Part shown: positions 1-8,834 of the stretch, in pieces
Numbering within the stretch: position 1 is the first letter of the stretch
Layout of the letters: each line of letters begins with the position of its first letter
Origin: Streptomyces bungoensis
Lineage (GTDB): Bacteria; Actinomycetota; Actinomycetes; Streptomycetales; Streptomycetaceae
Direction: 5' to 3'
NCBI RefSeq assembly: GCF_001514215.1
Contig: NZ_KQ948859.1
Span: 192,165 to 256,164, forward strand
Length of the DNA: 64,000 bases
Notes under the pieces: generated by a model
The model's input: only the letters and a program-made list of their open reading frames with translations
Told to the model about the DNA's origin: nothing
The model's database searches: none
Translations under genes and position numbers: made by a program

Positions 1-1
1 G

Positions 2-154
2 TATGTGCAGGTCAACCGGGTGGTGAGCGAGGTACGCGCGCAGTTCGTGGACGAGACGGGCGCGCCGCGGATCGAGCGGGTGGTGCCGGTCGCGCTCGTG
101 GTCGTCGGGGTCGTGGGGCTGCTCGCCCTGGGGACCCGGCGGCGCAGGGACTGA
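2..154 (+). CDS. DUF3618 family membrane protein, 3' end only
   Basis: The window opens inside a reading frame that runs to a TGA at 152-154. The 50 visible residues hold an acidic/basic stretch (VRAQFVDETGAPRIERVVP) followed by one hydrophobic segment of about 18 residues (ALVVVGVVGLLALG) and a basic end (TRRRRD). This matches the C-terminal half of the actinobacterial DUF3618 family, short proteins with one C-terminal membrane helix and no known function. The start lies outside the window. It is followed 55 nt later, on the same strand, by a GroES-like gene. Confidence 0.7.
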   Translation, partial: YVQVNRVVSEVRAQFVDETGAPRIERVVPVALVVVGVVGLLALGTRRRRD

Positions 155-209
155 GCGGGGAGCGACCCGGCGGCGTACGGGCGGGCGGGAGACAGGTAGG
201 TTCACTGGC

Positions 210-569
210 GTGAGCGCCAAGAGAAACACGCAGAGCGGCCCCCAGCACGACAAGCTGCCCATTCGGATGCTGCATGACCGGGTTCTGGTCAAGCAGGAGA
301 CCGGTGAGGGCGAGCGGCGGTCGGGGGGCGGGATCCTGATTCCGGCGACCGCCGCGGTGGGGCGTCGGCTGGCCTGGGCCGAGGTGGTCGCGGTCGGGCA
401 GAACGTGCGGACGGTGGAGCCGGGCGACCGGGTCCTGTTCGACCCGGAGGACCGGGCCGAGGTCGAGGTGCGGGGCGTGGCGTACGTGCTCATGCGGGAG
501 CGTGATCTGCACGCGGTGGCCGCGGACCGGTTCGAGGGCGCCGAGGACTCCACCGGCCTGTATCTCTGA
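210..569 (+). CDS. GroES-like co-chaperone (Cpn10 family)
   Basis: A 119-aa protein starting at GTG 210. Residues about 17-115 follow the chaperonin-10 fold: LHDRVLVK near the N-terminus, a glycine-rich mobile-loop region (ERRSGGGILIPATA), then VVAVGQNVRTVEPGDRVLFDP. Cpn10 proteins cap GroEL-type chaperonins. There is no groEL next to it, so this is a stand-alone paralogue and not the main groESL operon, and its partner cannot be read here. The N-terminal 16 residues are an extension relative to typical GroES. Transcription probably ends at the long hairpin at 604-650. Confidence 0.8.
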   Translation: MSAKRNTQSGPQHDKLPIRMLHDRVLVKQETGEGERRSGGGILIPATAAVGRRLAWAEVVAVGQNVRTVEPGDRVLFDPEDRAEVEVRGVAYVLMRERDLHAVAADRFEGAEDSTGLYL

Positions 570-603
570 CGTCCCGGCGGCTGTTTCCCGCTGCCGCCGC
601 CGC

Positions 604-650
604 ACACGCCGAAGGGGCTGGTGACCTGGTCACCAGCCCCTTCGGCGTGT
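604..650. terminator. Perfect 22-bp hairpin between convergent genes
   Basis: Arms 604-625 and 629-650 are perfect reverse complements (22 bp) around a 3-nt loop. The hairpin lies 35 nt after the GroES-like gene and 8 nt beyond the PBP stop on the other strand, so it can serve both transcripts. There is no T-run, as is usual for Streptomyces terminators. Confidence 0.85.
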
Positions 651-657
651 TGTTCCG

Positions 658-3600
658 CTACGGCAGGCCCCCCGTGCCGCCCGCGCCCGTGTCGGTGCCG
701 GTGGTGTTGCCGCCGTCGGTTCCGCCGCCGGTGGTGGTGGGTCCGCCGGGGCTGCCTCCGGTGGTGCCGCCGGTGGTGGTGCCTCCCCCGTCGGTGGTGC
801 CTCCGGTGGTGCCGCCGCCGGTGGTCGTGCCGCCGCCGTTGGTGGTCGTGCCCCCGCCGGTGGTGCCCGTGGTGGGGGTGGTGCCCGTGGTGGGCGTGGT
901 GCCGGTGGTGGGGGTGCCGCCGGTGGTCTGGCCGGCGTCGGTGGTGCCGCCGTTGGCCTGGCCGGTGGTGCCGGGCTGGTCGGAGGGGCTGGTGGAGGGG
1001 GGCTCCTGGACCTGGTCGGCGCCCTGCTGGAGTTCGAGGTCGAAGTCGGCGGCCGGCTTGCCCTGGAGGGCGTCGCGCGTGTACTGGGCCCAGATCTGGG
1101 TGGGCGGGCCACCGCCGTTCATGCGGGGCTGGCCGAGGGCGTTGTACAGCGGCATGTGCTTGGCCGTGACCGGGTCCTGGCCCATGACGGAGACGACGGT
1201 GGCGAGGTCGGGGGTGTAGCCGGCGAACCAGGCGGCGGTGTCCTCCTCGGCGGTGCCGGTCTTGCCGGCGGCGGGGCGGCCGGCGGCCTGGGCCGCGGTG
1301 GCGGTGCCGCTGTCGACCACGCTCCGCAGCACGGAGGTGGTGGTGTCGGCGGCCTCGCGGGTGACGGCCTGGTGGACGTGCTGGTCGGGGAGCCTGACCT
1401 GTTCGGTGCCGTCCTTGGTGATCTTCTCGATCATCGTGTAGGTGCCGTGCCTGCCGTGGTTGGCGAGCGTGGCGTAGCCCTCCGCCATGTCCAGGACGCT
1501 GGCGGTGGCGGTGCCGAGGGCGATGGACGGGTACGGCTTGAGGTCCGGGGTGTTCTCGGGGATGCCGAGGGCGACGGCGGTCTGCTTGACCTTGGCGGGG
1601 CCGACGTCGACGGCCATCTGTGCGTAGACGGCGTTGACCGACAGGTCGGTGGCCTTGCGGACGGTGATGTCGCCGTACGACTTCTCGTCCTCGTTGGAGG
1701 GCGCGTAGGCGCCGCCGGGCCAGCCCTGGACGGGGCGCCTGCTGGTGCCGTCGTAGATCGTGTTCGGGGTGATGCGGCGGCCGTCCTGGGTGGTGGAGCC
1801 GTTCTGGACGGCGGAGGTGAAGACGAACGGCTTGAACGTGGAGCCGTCCTGGAAGTCCCCGCGGGTGGCGCCGTTGGTGTACTGCTTCACGTAGTCGATG
1901 CCGCCGTACATGGCGACGACCTTGCCGGTCTTCGGGTCGACGGAGGCGCCGCCGGCGCGCACGTAGCGGTCGGCCGGGCGGTTCTTCTTGTCGAGCTTGG
2001 ACATCAGCTGGTCGTTCACGGCCTTGACGAAGGCGTCCTGCTTGGCCTTCTGGAAGGTCGTGGTGACGCGGTAGCCGCCGCGCTCGAGCTGGTCCTTGGT
2101 GAGGATGCCGTGTTCGAGGATGTAGTCCTTGACCGCGTCGACGAGGTAGCCGCGTTGGCCGGACAGGCCGGTGGAGAGGATCTGCTGCTTGGGCATGGGG
2201 AACTTCATGCCGGTGCGCTCGGACTTGCTGAGCCAGCCCTTGGTGACCATGCCGTCCAGGACGTAGTTCCAGCGGGCGACGGCGGCCGCCTTGTTCTCGG
2301 GGTGGGCCACGACGTCGTACTCGCTGGGGGCGTTGACGAGGGCGGCGAGGTAGGCGGCGCGGGCCGGGTCGAGAGTGCCGGCGTCCTCGCCGTAGTAGGC
2401 CTGGGCGGCGGCCTGGATGCCGTAGGCGTTGCGGCCGAAGTAGCTGGTGTTGAGGTAGCCCTCGAGGATCTGGTCCTTGGTCTTGTTGCGGTCCAGCTTG
2501 ATGGCGATGAAGAACTCCTTGGCCTTGCGGGTGACCGTCTGTTCCTGGGCCAGGTAGTAGTTCTTCACGTACTGCTGGGTGATGGTGGAGCCCGACTGCT
2601 TGCCCTTGCCGGTGGCCGTGTTCCAGGCGGCGCGGATCATGGCCTTGGGGTCGACGGCGGACTCGGTGTAGAAGTCGCGGTCCTCGGCCGCCAGGACGGC
2701 GTGCTGGGCGTCCTTGGAGATCTGGGCGAGGCCGACGCTCTCGCGGTTGATCTTTCCTTCGCGGGCGAGCTGGGAGCCGTCGGCGTAGAGGAAGACGTTG
2801 CCCTGTTTGGTGGCGAGGGCGTTCGCTGACGGGATCTTCACGAGGGAGTAGCCGAGGAAGAACAGGCCGATGATCAGCATGACGCCGATGACGAGGGTGC
2901 TGAGCACCATGCGCCAGGTGGGGAACAGCCGCCGCCAGCCGGTGCGCTTGCGCTTGGCCTTCTTGCCGTCGCCGTCGCCGTTGCCGGCGGAGGCGTCGGC
3001 CGAGGGGGCGGGCGCGGGGTCGGCGTCGAGGGTGGCGGTCCGGGCGGTGGCCGCCGGAGTGGCGGCGGACGCGGCGGAGGCCGCGGAGGCGCCTGCCGCG
3101 CCGAGGGCGGCCGTCTTGGCCGTGCCGCCCGCCGCGCCCGTGGTGCCCGCCGCGCCCGCGGTGCCCGTGGTGAAGGCGGTGGCCGCCTTCGGGGTGCCGC
3201 CGGTCCTGCCCTGCCGGGGCGAGCCGGCCGGCCCGGCCTGCCGAGGCGCGTTGACCCGGCGGAGGACCTGCGTGGTCTCGGGGGCCTGGCGGGCTTCGGG
3301 AGCCTCGGGGGCCGCCTTGACGCGCCGGAGCACCTGGGTGCTTTCGGCCGCGCCGGACTCCTTGGCCTGCCCGGCCTCCTTGGCCTGCCCGGACTCTTTG
3401 GCCTGCTTGGACTGCTCGGCCTGCTTGGACTGCTCGGTCTTCGGGGATCCGGGCGACGACTGCGACGGTACGGAGGCCTGCCGATCGCCCTGCGGCTTCC
3501 GCGCCTGCTGGGACGGCACGGACGGGGTCCGGCCGCCGGACTCCCGCGACGACTCCCGCGACTCCTGCTTCCGCGACTCCGGCGACCTCTGCGGCTCGGG

Positions 3601-3927
3601 GGACTTCCGCGCCTCCGGCTTCCCCGGCCGCTCCGCCCCCGGCTCCGCGGCGATGCCCCGGCCGTCCGTGCCGGTGCGGCCGGCCCGGCTCGCCTGAGCG
3701 GCCCGGCGCGCCCGGGCCGCGTGCTCCGCGCCCGCATCCGGCCGCTCGCCGGCGCCGTCGCGGTCGGCGCGGTCACCGGTGCCGGCGGAATCGCCGGCGG
3801 GGGTTTCCGGGGGCGTCTGCTCGCCGCCCTCCCGGTCGGCCCCCCGGGCCTCGGGGCCGACGGCCGGCGGAGGTGTGTCCGGTGACCCGCCCCTGTTCGG
3901 CTGCTGCGGCTGCGGCTCGTCGCTCAT
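658..3927 (-). CDS. Class A penicillin-binding protein (GT51 transglycosylase + transpeptidase)
   Basis: Bifunctional peptidoglycan synthase of about 1089 aa, anchored by one helix near residues 341-360. The GT51 domain follows, with the EDRDF motif (catalytic Glu about 415) and QSGSTITQQ. The transpeptidase domain shows all three motifs: SxxK as STFK, SxN as SVN, and KTGT. Residues 1-330 are a cytoplasmic, low-complexity, charged and Ala/Pro-rich region with a Q-A-K-E repeat and two copies of TQVLRRV (about 197 and 219). The last 100 residues are an extracellular Thr/Gly-rich tail. The chosen start (ATG 3927) has AGGAG 12 nt upstream; the frame stays open to 4254, but codon content there is non-coding-like. 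Single-copy gene running toward the shared terminator. Confidence 0.9.
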   Translation of the reverse strand: MSDEPQPQQPNRGGSPDTPPPAVGPEARGADREGGEQTPPETPAGDSAGTGDRADRDGAGERPDAGAEHAARARRAAQASRAGRTGTDGRGIAAEPGAERPGKPEARKSPEPQRSPESRKQESRESSRESGGRTPSVPSQQARKPQGDRQASVPSQSSPGSPKTEQSKQAEQSKQAKESGQAKEAGQAKESGAAESTQVLRRVKAAPEAPEARQAPETTQVLRRVNAPRQAGPAGSPRQGRTGGTPKAATAFTTGTAGAAGTTGAAGGTAKTAALGAAGASAASAASAATPAATARTATLDADPAPAPSADASAGNGDGDGKKAKRKRTGWRRLFPTWRMVLSTLVIGVMLIIGLFFLGYSLVKIPSANALATKQGNVFLYADGSQLAREGKINRESVGLAQISKDAQHAVLAAEDRDFYTESAVDPKAMIRAAWNTATGKGKQSGSTITQQYVKNYYLAQEQTVTRKAKEFFIAIKLDRNKTKDQILEGYLNTSYFGRNAYGIQAAAQAYYGEDAGTLDPARAAYLAALVNAPSEYDVVAHPENKAAAVARWNYVLDGMVTKGWLSKSERTGMKFPMPKQQILSTGLSGQRGYLVDAVKDYILEHGILTKDQLERGGYRVTTTFQKAKQDAFVKAVNDQLMSKLDKKNRPADRYVRAGGASVDPKTGKVVAMYGGIDYVKQYTNGATRGDFQDGSTFKPFVFTSAVQNGSTTQDGRRITPNTIYDGTSRRPVQGWPGGAYAPSNEDEKSYGDITVRKATDLSVNAVYAQMAVDVGPAKVKQTAVALGIPENTPDLKPYPSIALGTATASVLDMAEGYATLANHGRHGTYTMIEKITKDGTEQVRLPDQHVHQAVTREAADTTTSVLRSVVDSGTATAAQAAGRPAAGKTGTAEEDTAAWFAGYTPDLATVVSVMGQDPVTAKHMPLYNALGQPRMNGGGPPTQIWAQYTRDALQGKPAADFDLELQQGADQVQEPPSTSPSDQPGTTGQANGGTTDAGQTTGGTPTTGTTPTTGTTPTTGTTGGGTTTNGGGTTTGGGTTGGTTDGGGTTTGGTTGGSPGGPTTTGGGTDGGNTTGTDTGAGGTGGLP

Positions 3928-4129
3928 GTCGTGCACGGACTCCTGTTTCGCGTCGTACGTTCCCGTACGCCTCGTACGCCTTCTGCCCCCCAGGTGAAGA
4001 CTCCCGCACCTGGCGTTCCGTTCCCGCTTTCCGGACACGGTTCCGGCACGGAAAACGCGTGGCCGGCGGCCGGACCTCGTACTAGGCTCCTGCGCTTCGG
4101 TGTCGGGCTGTCCCGGGAGGTGGACTGAC

Positions 4130-4930
4130 GTGGGCGCGGGACGGTTGTACGGGGCCGTCGCGGCGGGGGGATTCAGACGGTACGCGACGTATCGGGCGGC
4201 CACTGCGGCAGGGGTGTTCACGAACACGGTCTTCGGCCTGATCCTCGTGTACACGTACCTGGCGCTGTGGGACGAGAAGCCGCACCTCGGAGGCTATGAC
4301 CAGGCGCAGGCGGTCACCTTCGTGTGGCTGGGCCAGGCGCTGTACGCGACGCTGGCGATCCAGGGGGGCGGTTTCGAGATCGAGTTCATGGAACGCATCC
4401 GTACGGGTGAGGTCGCGATCGACCTGTACCGGCCGGTCGACCTCCAGGCGTGGTGGCTGGCGAGCGACCTGGGCCGGGCGCTGTTCCAGCTGCTAGGGCG
4501 CGGGGTGGTGCCGTTCGTCTTCGGCGCGCTGGTGTTCCCGACGGCGGTCCCCGGGGACGTGGGACGGTGGCTGGCGTTCGCGGTGGCCGTGGTGCTCGCG
4601 ATGGTCGTCAGCTTCGGGATCCGCTACCTGGTGGCGCTGAGCGGGTTCTGGCTGATGGACGGCACGGGGGCGCTGCAGGCCCTGATGGTCACCGGGATAT
4701 TTTGCTCGGGGATGGCGCTGCCGCTGAACGCCTTCCCGGGGGCGCTCGGCGAGGTGGTGCGGGCGCTGCCGTGGGCGGCGCAGCTCCAGGTGCCGGCGGA
4801 CGTGCTGATGGGGAAGGCGGACCCGGTGCCGGCGTTCGTCTTCCAGGCGGCGTGGGCGGTGGTGCTGCTGGCGGCCGGGCGGCTGGTGCAGCTGGCGGCG
4901 GCGCGGCGGGTGGTGGTGCAGGGTGGGTGA
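4130..4930 (+). CDS. ABC-2 type exporter permease, subunit 1
   Basis: A 266-aa integral membrane protein with about six hydrophobic segments. It has the look of the ABC2_membrane_6 (DUF990) permease family, in which two different permeases pair with one ATPase. GTG 4130 is chosen because GGAGG lies 9 nt upstream (4116-4120). It overlaps the next permease gene by 8 nt, so the two are translationally coupled, and the ATPase gene follows. The substrate cannot be read from sequence; relatives are annotated as multidrug or polyketide exporters, but this is not established. Confidence 0.8.
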   Translation: MGAGRLYGAVAAGGFRRYATYRAATAAGVFTNTVFGLILVYTYLALWDEKPHLGGYDQAQAVTFVWLGQALYATLAIQGGGFEIEFMERIRTGEVAIDLYRPVDLQAWWLASDLGRALFQLLGRGVVPFVFGALVFPTAVPGDVGRWLAFAVAVVLAMVVSFGIRYLVALSGFWLMDGTGALQALMVTGIFCSGMALPLNAFPGALGEVVRALPWAAQLQVPADVLMGKADPVPAFVFQAAWAVVLLAAGRLVQLAAARRVVVQGG

Positions 4931-5765
4931 GCGTGACGCGGTGGCGGGGAGCCGTCCGCTGGCCGAGGGGTGGCGTGCCTACCGGCTGATCGCGGCGATG
5001 TGGATCCGCTCGACGCTGACGTACCGGGTGTCGTTCGCGCTGACCGTGCTCGGTGGCCTGCTGGTGACGGGCCTGGACTTCGTGGCGATCCTGCTGATGT
5101 TCTCGCGGGTGGACGTGCTGGGCGGTTACTCGCTGCCGGAGGTGGCGTTCCTGTACGGGTTGTCGGCGACCTCCTTCGGGCTCGCCGACCTGGCGATCGG
5201 CTCGGCGGGCCGGCTGGGCACGCGGGTGCGGGACGGCACGCTGGACACCCTGCTGGTGCGGCCGGCGCCGGTGCTGGCGCAGGTGGCCGCCGACCGGTTC
5301 GCGCTGCGCCGGATCAGCCGGATCATGCAGGGGTCGCTGGTGCTCGGTTACGCGCTGGTGGCGTCGGACATCGGCTGGACGCCGGTGAAGGTGCTGATGG
5401 TGCCGGGGATGGTGCTCTGCGGCGGGGTGATCTTCTCGGCGGTGTTCGTGGCGGGGGCGGCGTTCCAGTTCGTGGCGCAGGACGCGAGCGAGGTGCAGAA
5501 CGCGTTCACGTACGGCGGCCAGACGCTGCTGCAGTATCCGCCGACGGTGTTCGGCCGGGAGCTGGTGCGCGGGGTGACGTTCATATTCCCGGTGGCGTTC
5601 GTCAACTGGGTGCCGGCGGCCTATGTGCTGGGGCGGCCGTATCCGCTGGACGGTGTGCCGCGGTGGGCGGCGTTCGCGCCGCCGGTGGTGGCGGCGGTGT
5701 GCTGCCTGGCGGCGGGGCTGGCGTGGCGGGCGGGGCTGCGGTCGTATCGGAGTACAGGGAGTTGA
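4923..5765 (+). CDS. ABC-2 type exporter permease, subunit 2
   Basis: A 280-aa integral membrane protein starting at GTG 4923, inside the 3' end of subunit 1. Early segment RLIAAMWIRSTLTYRVSF precedes the first membrane helix, and RDGTLDTLLVRPAP is the typical cytoplasmic loop of DUF990-type permeases (fixed rank-and-file motif GTLDxLLVRP). About six membrane segments are visible. It is the second half of a heterodimeric permease with the upstream gene; the ATPase gene starts 2 nt after its stop. Confidence 0.8.
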   Translation: MGERDAVAGSRPLAEGWRAYRLIAAMWIRSTLTYRVSFALTVLGGLLVTGLDFVAILLMFSRVDVLGGYSLPEVAFLYGLSATSFGLADLAIGSAGRLGTRVRDGTLDTLLVRPAPVLAQVAADRFALRRISRIMQGSLVLGYALVASDIGWTPVKVLMVPGMVLCGGVIFSAVFVAGAAFQFVAQDASEVQNAFTYGGQTLLQYPPTVFGRELVRGVTFIFPVAFVNWVPAAYVLGRPYPLDGVPRWAAFAPPVVAAVCCLAAGLAWRAGLRSYRSTGS

Positions 5766-5767
5766 GG

Positions 5768-6730
5768 GTGGACGCGTTCATCGAGGTGGACCGGGTCGAG
5801 AAGGTCTTCGACGTCCGCAGGCGGACCGGGTTCATGAAGCGGGAGCGGCGGCAGGTGCGGGCGGTGGACTCGCTGTCGTTCACCGTGGCGCGCGGCGAGA
5901 TGGTGGGGTACATCGGGCCGAACGGCGCGGGGAAGTCGACGACGGTCAAGATGCTGACGGGGATCCTGATGCCCAGCGCCGGCCGGCTGCGGGTGGCGGG
6001 GATCGACCCGTCGCGGGAGCGGACGCGGCTGGCGCACCGGATAGGGGTGGTGTTCGGGCAGCGGACGACGCTGTGGTGGGACCTGCCGCTGATCGACTCG
6101 TACCGGCTGGCGCACCGCATCTACCGGATCCCGGACGCCCGTTACCGGGAGAACCTCGACCGGTGTGTGGAACTGCTGCAGCTCGAAAGCCTGTTGGACG
6201 TGCCGGTGCGGCAGCTGTCGCTGGGGCAGCGGATGCGGGGGGACATCGCGGCGGCGCTGCTGCACGATCCGGAGGTGCTGTACCTGGACGAGCCGACGAT
6301 CGGCCTGGACGTGGTGTCGAAGGCGAAGGTGCGGGGCTTCCTGCGGGAGTTGAACGCCGAGCGCGGGACGACGGTGCTGCTGACCACCCATGACCTGCAG
6401 GACATCGAGCAGTTGTGTTCGCGGGTGATGGTGATCGACCACGGGCGGCTGGTGTACGACGGTCCGCTCGCGGGGCTGCACGAGGCCGGGGAGAGCGAGC
6501 GGATGCTGGTGGTGGACCTGGAGCGGGAGTTGCCGCCGGTCCGGGTGGCGTCGGCGCGGGTGGTGCGGGTCGAGGGGCCGCGGCAGTGGCTGGCGTTCCC
6601 GGCGGGGCAGTCGGCGGCGCCGGTCGTGGCGCAGCTGGCGGCGGAGTATCCGCTGGTGGACCTGTCGGTGCGGGAGCCGGACATCGAGGCGGTCATCGCG
6701 AAGATGTACGCGGAGAAGGCGGTCTCGTAG
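5768..6730 (+). CDS. ABC transporter ATP-binding protein
   Basis: A 320-aa nucleotide-binding subunit of the ABC-2 exporter. Visible motifs in order: Walker A GPNGAGKST (50-58), Q-loop FGQR (Q98), signature LSLGQ (150-154), Walker B VLYLDE (170-175), D-loop and the switch His in TTHD (H208). The last 80 residues are a variable extension. GTG 5768 is 2 nt past the stop of permease 2 and is preceded by GGGAG within about 8 nt. The same frame is open upstream through the permease gene, which is only a GC-rich shadow. It completes a three-gene operon that may also include the next DUF1707 gene. Confidence 0.9.
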   Translation: MDAFIEVDRVEKVFDVRRRTGFMKRERRQVRAVDSLSFTVARGEMVGYIGPNGAGKSTTVKMLTGILMPSAGRLRVAGIDPSRERTRLAHRIGVVFGQRTTLWWDLPLIDSYRLAHRIYRIPDARYRENLDRCVELLQLESLLDVPVRQLSLGQRMRGDIAAALLHDPEVLYLDEPTIGLDVVSKAKVRGFLRELNAERGTTVLLTTHDLQDIEQLCSRVMVIDHGRLVYDGPLAGLHEAGESERMLVVDLERELPPVRVASARVVRVEGPRQWLAFPAGQSAAPVVAQLAAEYPLVDLSVREPDIEAVIAKMYAEKAVS

Positions 6731-6739
6731 GCTGCTGTC

Positions 6740-7510
6740 ATGACCGACGACGCAAGTCCGGACCTCCGGGCGTCCGACGCCGACCGTGAGCGGGTCGCCG
6801 AGGTCCTGCGGGAGGCCGTCGCCGAGGGCCGGCTCGACATGGCGGAGTTCGAGGAGCGGCTGGACGCGACGTACCGGGCGCGCACGTACGGGGAGCTGGC
6901 GCCGATCACCCGGGATCTGCCCGCGGGCGGTGCCGTGGCGCCGCCCGCCCGGGTCTCGTTCGCCAAGGAACCGGTGGGCGGCGGGGGTTGGGCGGCGCGG
7001 ATCGTCGGGGGCGAGGGGTCCTCGACGGGCGCGATCGCGATCCTGTCGGGGTTCGAGCGCAAGGGCCGCTGGACGGTGCCGAAGCGGTTCACCTGCCTGG
7101 CGTTGCTGGGCGGCGGCGAGATCGACCTGCGGGAGGCGAACTTCGCGGACGGCGAGGTCGAGATCACTTGCGTGGCCGTCATGGGCGGGGTGCAGGTCCT
7201 CGTGCCTGCGGGGGTCGAGGTCGTCGTCCGGGGCATCGGCGTCATGGGCGGGTTCGAGCACCCCCGGGACGACGGGCCGCCCGAGCCGGGCGCGCCCCGG
7301 GTCGTGATCAGCGGCTTCGCCTTCTGGGGCGGGGTGGGCGTGGAGCGCCGGGTGACCCGTGCGGAGCGGCAGCGCCTGAGGGAGCAGCGCCGCCAGGACC
7401 GGCTGGAGCGCCGGGAGGCCCGCCACGAGCTGCACCGGGCCCGCCGTGCGGACCGGGAGCTGGAGCGGGACCGGGCGCGGGACCGGGAGCGCGAGCGGCG
7501 CCGGCGCTGA
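6740..7510 (+). CDS. DUF1707 SHOCT-like domain protein with LiaF-type C-terminal domain
   Basis: A 256-aa protein. Residues 8-60 carry the DUF1707 signature (RASDADRERVAEVLREAVAEGRL followed by EFEERLDATYRARTYGEL). Residues about 75-200 resemble the LiaF-like 'cell wall-active antibiotics response' beta-helix (VMGGVQVLVPAGVEVVVRG). The last 55 residues are extremely rich in Arg and Glu and probably form a charged coiled coil. It starts 9 nt after the exporter ATPase stop, so it may be co-transcribed. LiaF-like proteins modulate envelope-stress signalling in Firmicutes; a similar role here is only an inference. Confidence 0.8.
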   Translation: MTDDASPDLRASDADRERVAEVLREAVAEGRLDMAEFEERLDATYRARTYGELAPITRDLPAGGAVAPPARVSFAKEPVGGGGWAARIVGGEGSSTGAIAILSGFERKGRWTVPKRFTCLALLGGGEIDLREANFADGEVEITCVAVMGGVQVLVPAGVEVVVRGIGVMGGFEHPRDDGPPEPGAPRVVISGFAFWGGVGVERRVTRAERQRLREQRRQDRLERREARHELHRARRADRELERDRARDRERERRRR

Positions 7511-7534
7511 GCGCTGCCGCGGGCGGGGCGCGGC

Positions 7535-7936
7535 TTACGAGGTGCAGACCTTGGTCAGTTCGCCGGCCGCGTCCGTGACGGGGCTGACGTCGGGGGTGTT
7601 GTCGCCGTTCTTCAGGGACGTGCGGACGTTCGCGACGGCCTTGTTCAGGTCGTCGACGGCCTTGTTGACGTCGGCGTCGTCGGTCTTGTCGCCGATCCTG
7701 TCGAGGTTCTTCTGGATGGCGTCGAGGGAGGCGTCGGCCTGGGTGGGGTCGTTCGCGGCGTTCTCGACGGCCTGCTGGAGGTCGGTGACGCTGTCGGCGA
7801 TGGAGTCGGCGGTCTGCACGCAGTCCATGGCCTTGCCGACGGCGTCGCACCCTGTGGTGAGGCCGGCGGTGAGTGCGGCGGTCGCTACGGCGGCGGCGAC
7901 GGCGGTGAGCCGGGCTCGGCGTCGGCTGGCGGCCAT
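7535..7936 (-). CDS. Small secreted protein, unknown function
   Basis: A 133-aa protein with a signal peptide: basic start MAASRRRAR and a hydrophobic run to about residue 27. LTTGC at the end of the signal could be a lipobox, but the -3 residue is Thr, so lipidation is uncertain. The mature part is acidic and helical with heptad-like spacing (QQAVENAAND, LDAIQKNLDRIGDK) and contains further Cys residues at KAMDCVQT and KVCTS that could form a disulfide. I do not recognise a named family; similar small secreted proteins are common in Streptomyces. It stops at TAA, convergent with the DUF1707 gene 25 nt away. Confidence 0.75.
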   Translation of the reverse strand: MAASRRRARLTAVAAAVATAALTAGLTTGCDAVGKAMDCVQTADSIADSVTDLQQAVENAANDPTQADASLDAIQKNLDRIGDKTDDADVNKAVDDLNKAVANVRTSLKNGDNTPDVSPVTDAAGELTKVCTS

Positions 7937-8016
7937 GGTGGGTTCCCTCCCCTGGTACGGCTGGCCGGGCGCGCGGTGGTGGGCCGCGCGCCCGTACCCG
8001 TGATGACGCCGGGGAG

Positions 8017-8041
8017 GGTGCCGGGGTTGCCCCCGGACACC
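8017..8041. terminator. Hairpin after rph
   Basis: Inverted repeat GGTGCCGGGG / CCCCGG-A-CACC with a short loop and one bulged A, 20-44 nt beyond the rph stop codon. Six T residues follow on the plus strand, but both flanking genes read on the minus strand, so for the rph transcript it is a T-less hairpin. Confidence 0.55.
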
Positions 8042-8060
8042 GGGTTTTTTGGCCTGCGCT

Positions 8061-8807
8061 TTACTTCCCCTGGGGCGCGAGGGTGCTCGCGAGGGCGGCC
8101 TGCTGGAGCGCGGCCAGTTCGGTGCAGCCGGTGACGGCGAGGTCCAGCAGGGCGTCGAGCTCGTCGCGGGCGAAGGGCTCGGCCTCGGCGGTGCCCTGGA
8201 CCTCGACGAAGCGGCCGTCGCCGGTGCAGACGACGTTCATGTCGGTCTCGGCGCGCACGTCCTCCTCGTAGCAGAGGTCGAGGAGGGGGACGCCGCCGAC
8301 GATGCCGACGGAGACGGCGGAGACGGTGCCGGTCAGCGGCTGCCGGCCGGCCTTGATCAGCTTCTTGCCCTGGGCCCAGGAGACGGCGTCGGCCAGTGCC
8401 ACGTAGGCGCCGGTGATGGCCGCCGTGCGGGTGCCGCCGTCGGCCTGGAGGACGTCGCAGTCGAGGACGACGGTGTTCTCGCCGAGCGCCTTGTAGTCGA
8501 TGACGGCGCGCAGGGAGCGGCCGATGAGGCGGGAGATCTCGTGGGTGCGTCCGCCGATCCTGCCCCGGACGGACTCGCGGTCGCCGCGGGTGTTGGTGGA
8601 GCGGGGGAGCATGGCGTACTCCGCGGTGACCCAGCCCTCGCCGCTGCCCTTGCGCCAGCGCGGGACGCCTTCGGTGACGGTGGCGGTGCAGAACACCTTG
8701 GTGTCGCCGAAGGAGACGAGGACGGAGCCCTCGGCGTGCTTGCTCCAGCCGCGTTCGATGGTGACCGGGCGGAGCTGTTCGGGGGTACGGCCGTCGATGC
8801 GAGACAT
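8061..8807 (-). CDS. rph: Ribonuclease PH
   Basis: A 248-aa phosphorolytic 3'-5' exoribonuclease that trims tRNA 3' ends. The sequence is family-typical from the start: RIDGRTPEQLRPVTIERGW, then GEGWVTAEYAMLPRSTNTR and RGRIGGRTHEISRLIGRSLRAV, which carries the phosphate- and RNA-binding Arg residues, and DCDVLQADGGTRTAAITGA. Length matches bacterial RNase PH (about 240-260 aa). The nag uptake gene nagF lies upstream on the same strand, separated by a hairpin at 8835-8865. Confidence 0.96.
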   Translation of the reverse strand: MSRIDGRTPEQLRPVTIERGWSKHAEGSVLVSFGDTKVFCTATVTEGVPRWRKGSGEGWVTAEYAMLPRSTNTRGDRESVRGRIGGRTHEISRLIGRSLRAVIDYKALGENTVVLDCDVLQADGGTRTAAITGAYVALADAVSWAQGKKLIKAGRQPLTGTVSAVSVGIVGGVPLLDLCYEEDVRAETDMNVVCTGDGRFVEVQGTAEAEPFARDELDALLDLAVTGCTELAALQQAALASTLAPQGK

Positions 8808-8834
8808 GCCGCTGAGCCTAGCCGTACCGGCGGA

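Noticed and set aside
670..990. Repetitive GGTGGTG-rich stretch that looks like a repeat array
   Set aside because: It encodes the Thr/Gly-rich tail of the penicillin-binding protein; units are irregular and there are no spacers, so it is not a CRISPR.
1156..2829. Long plus-strand frame of 557 codons opposite the penicillin-binding protein
   Set aside because: It is antisense to a gene with clear domains; its composition (Gly/Val/Ala/Asp-rich, low complexity) is typical of GC-rich shadow frames.
8042..8050. T-run after the hairpin at 8017-8041 as a plus-strand intrinsic terminator
   Set aside because: Both adjacent genes read on the minus strand; no plus-strand transcript is expected, so the T-run is probably incidental.
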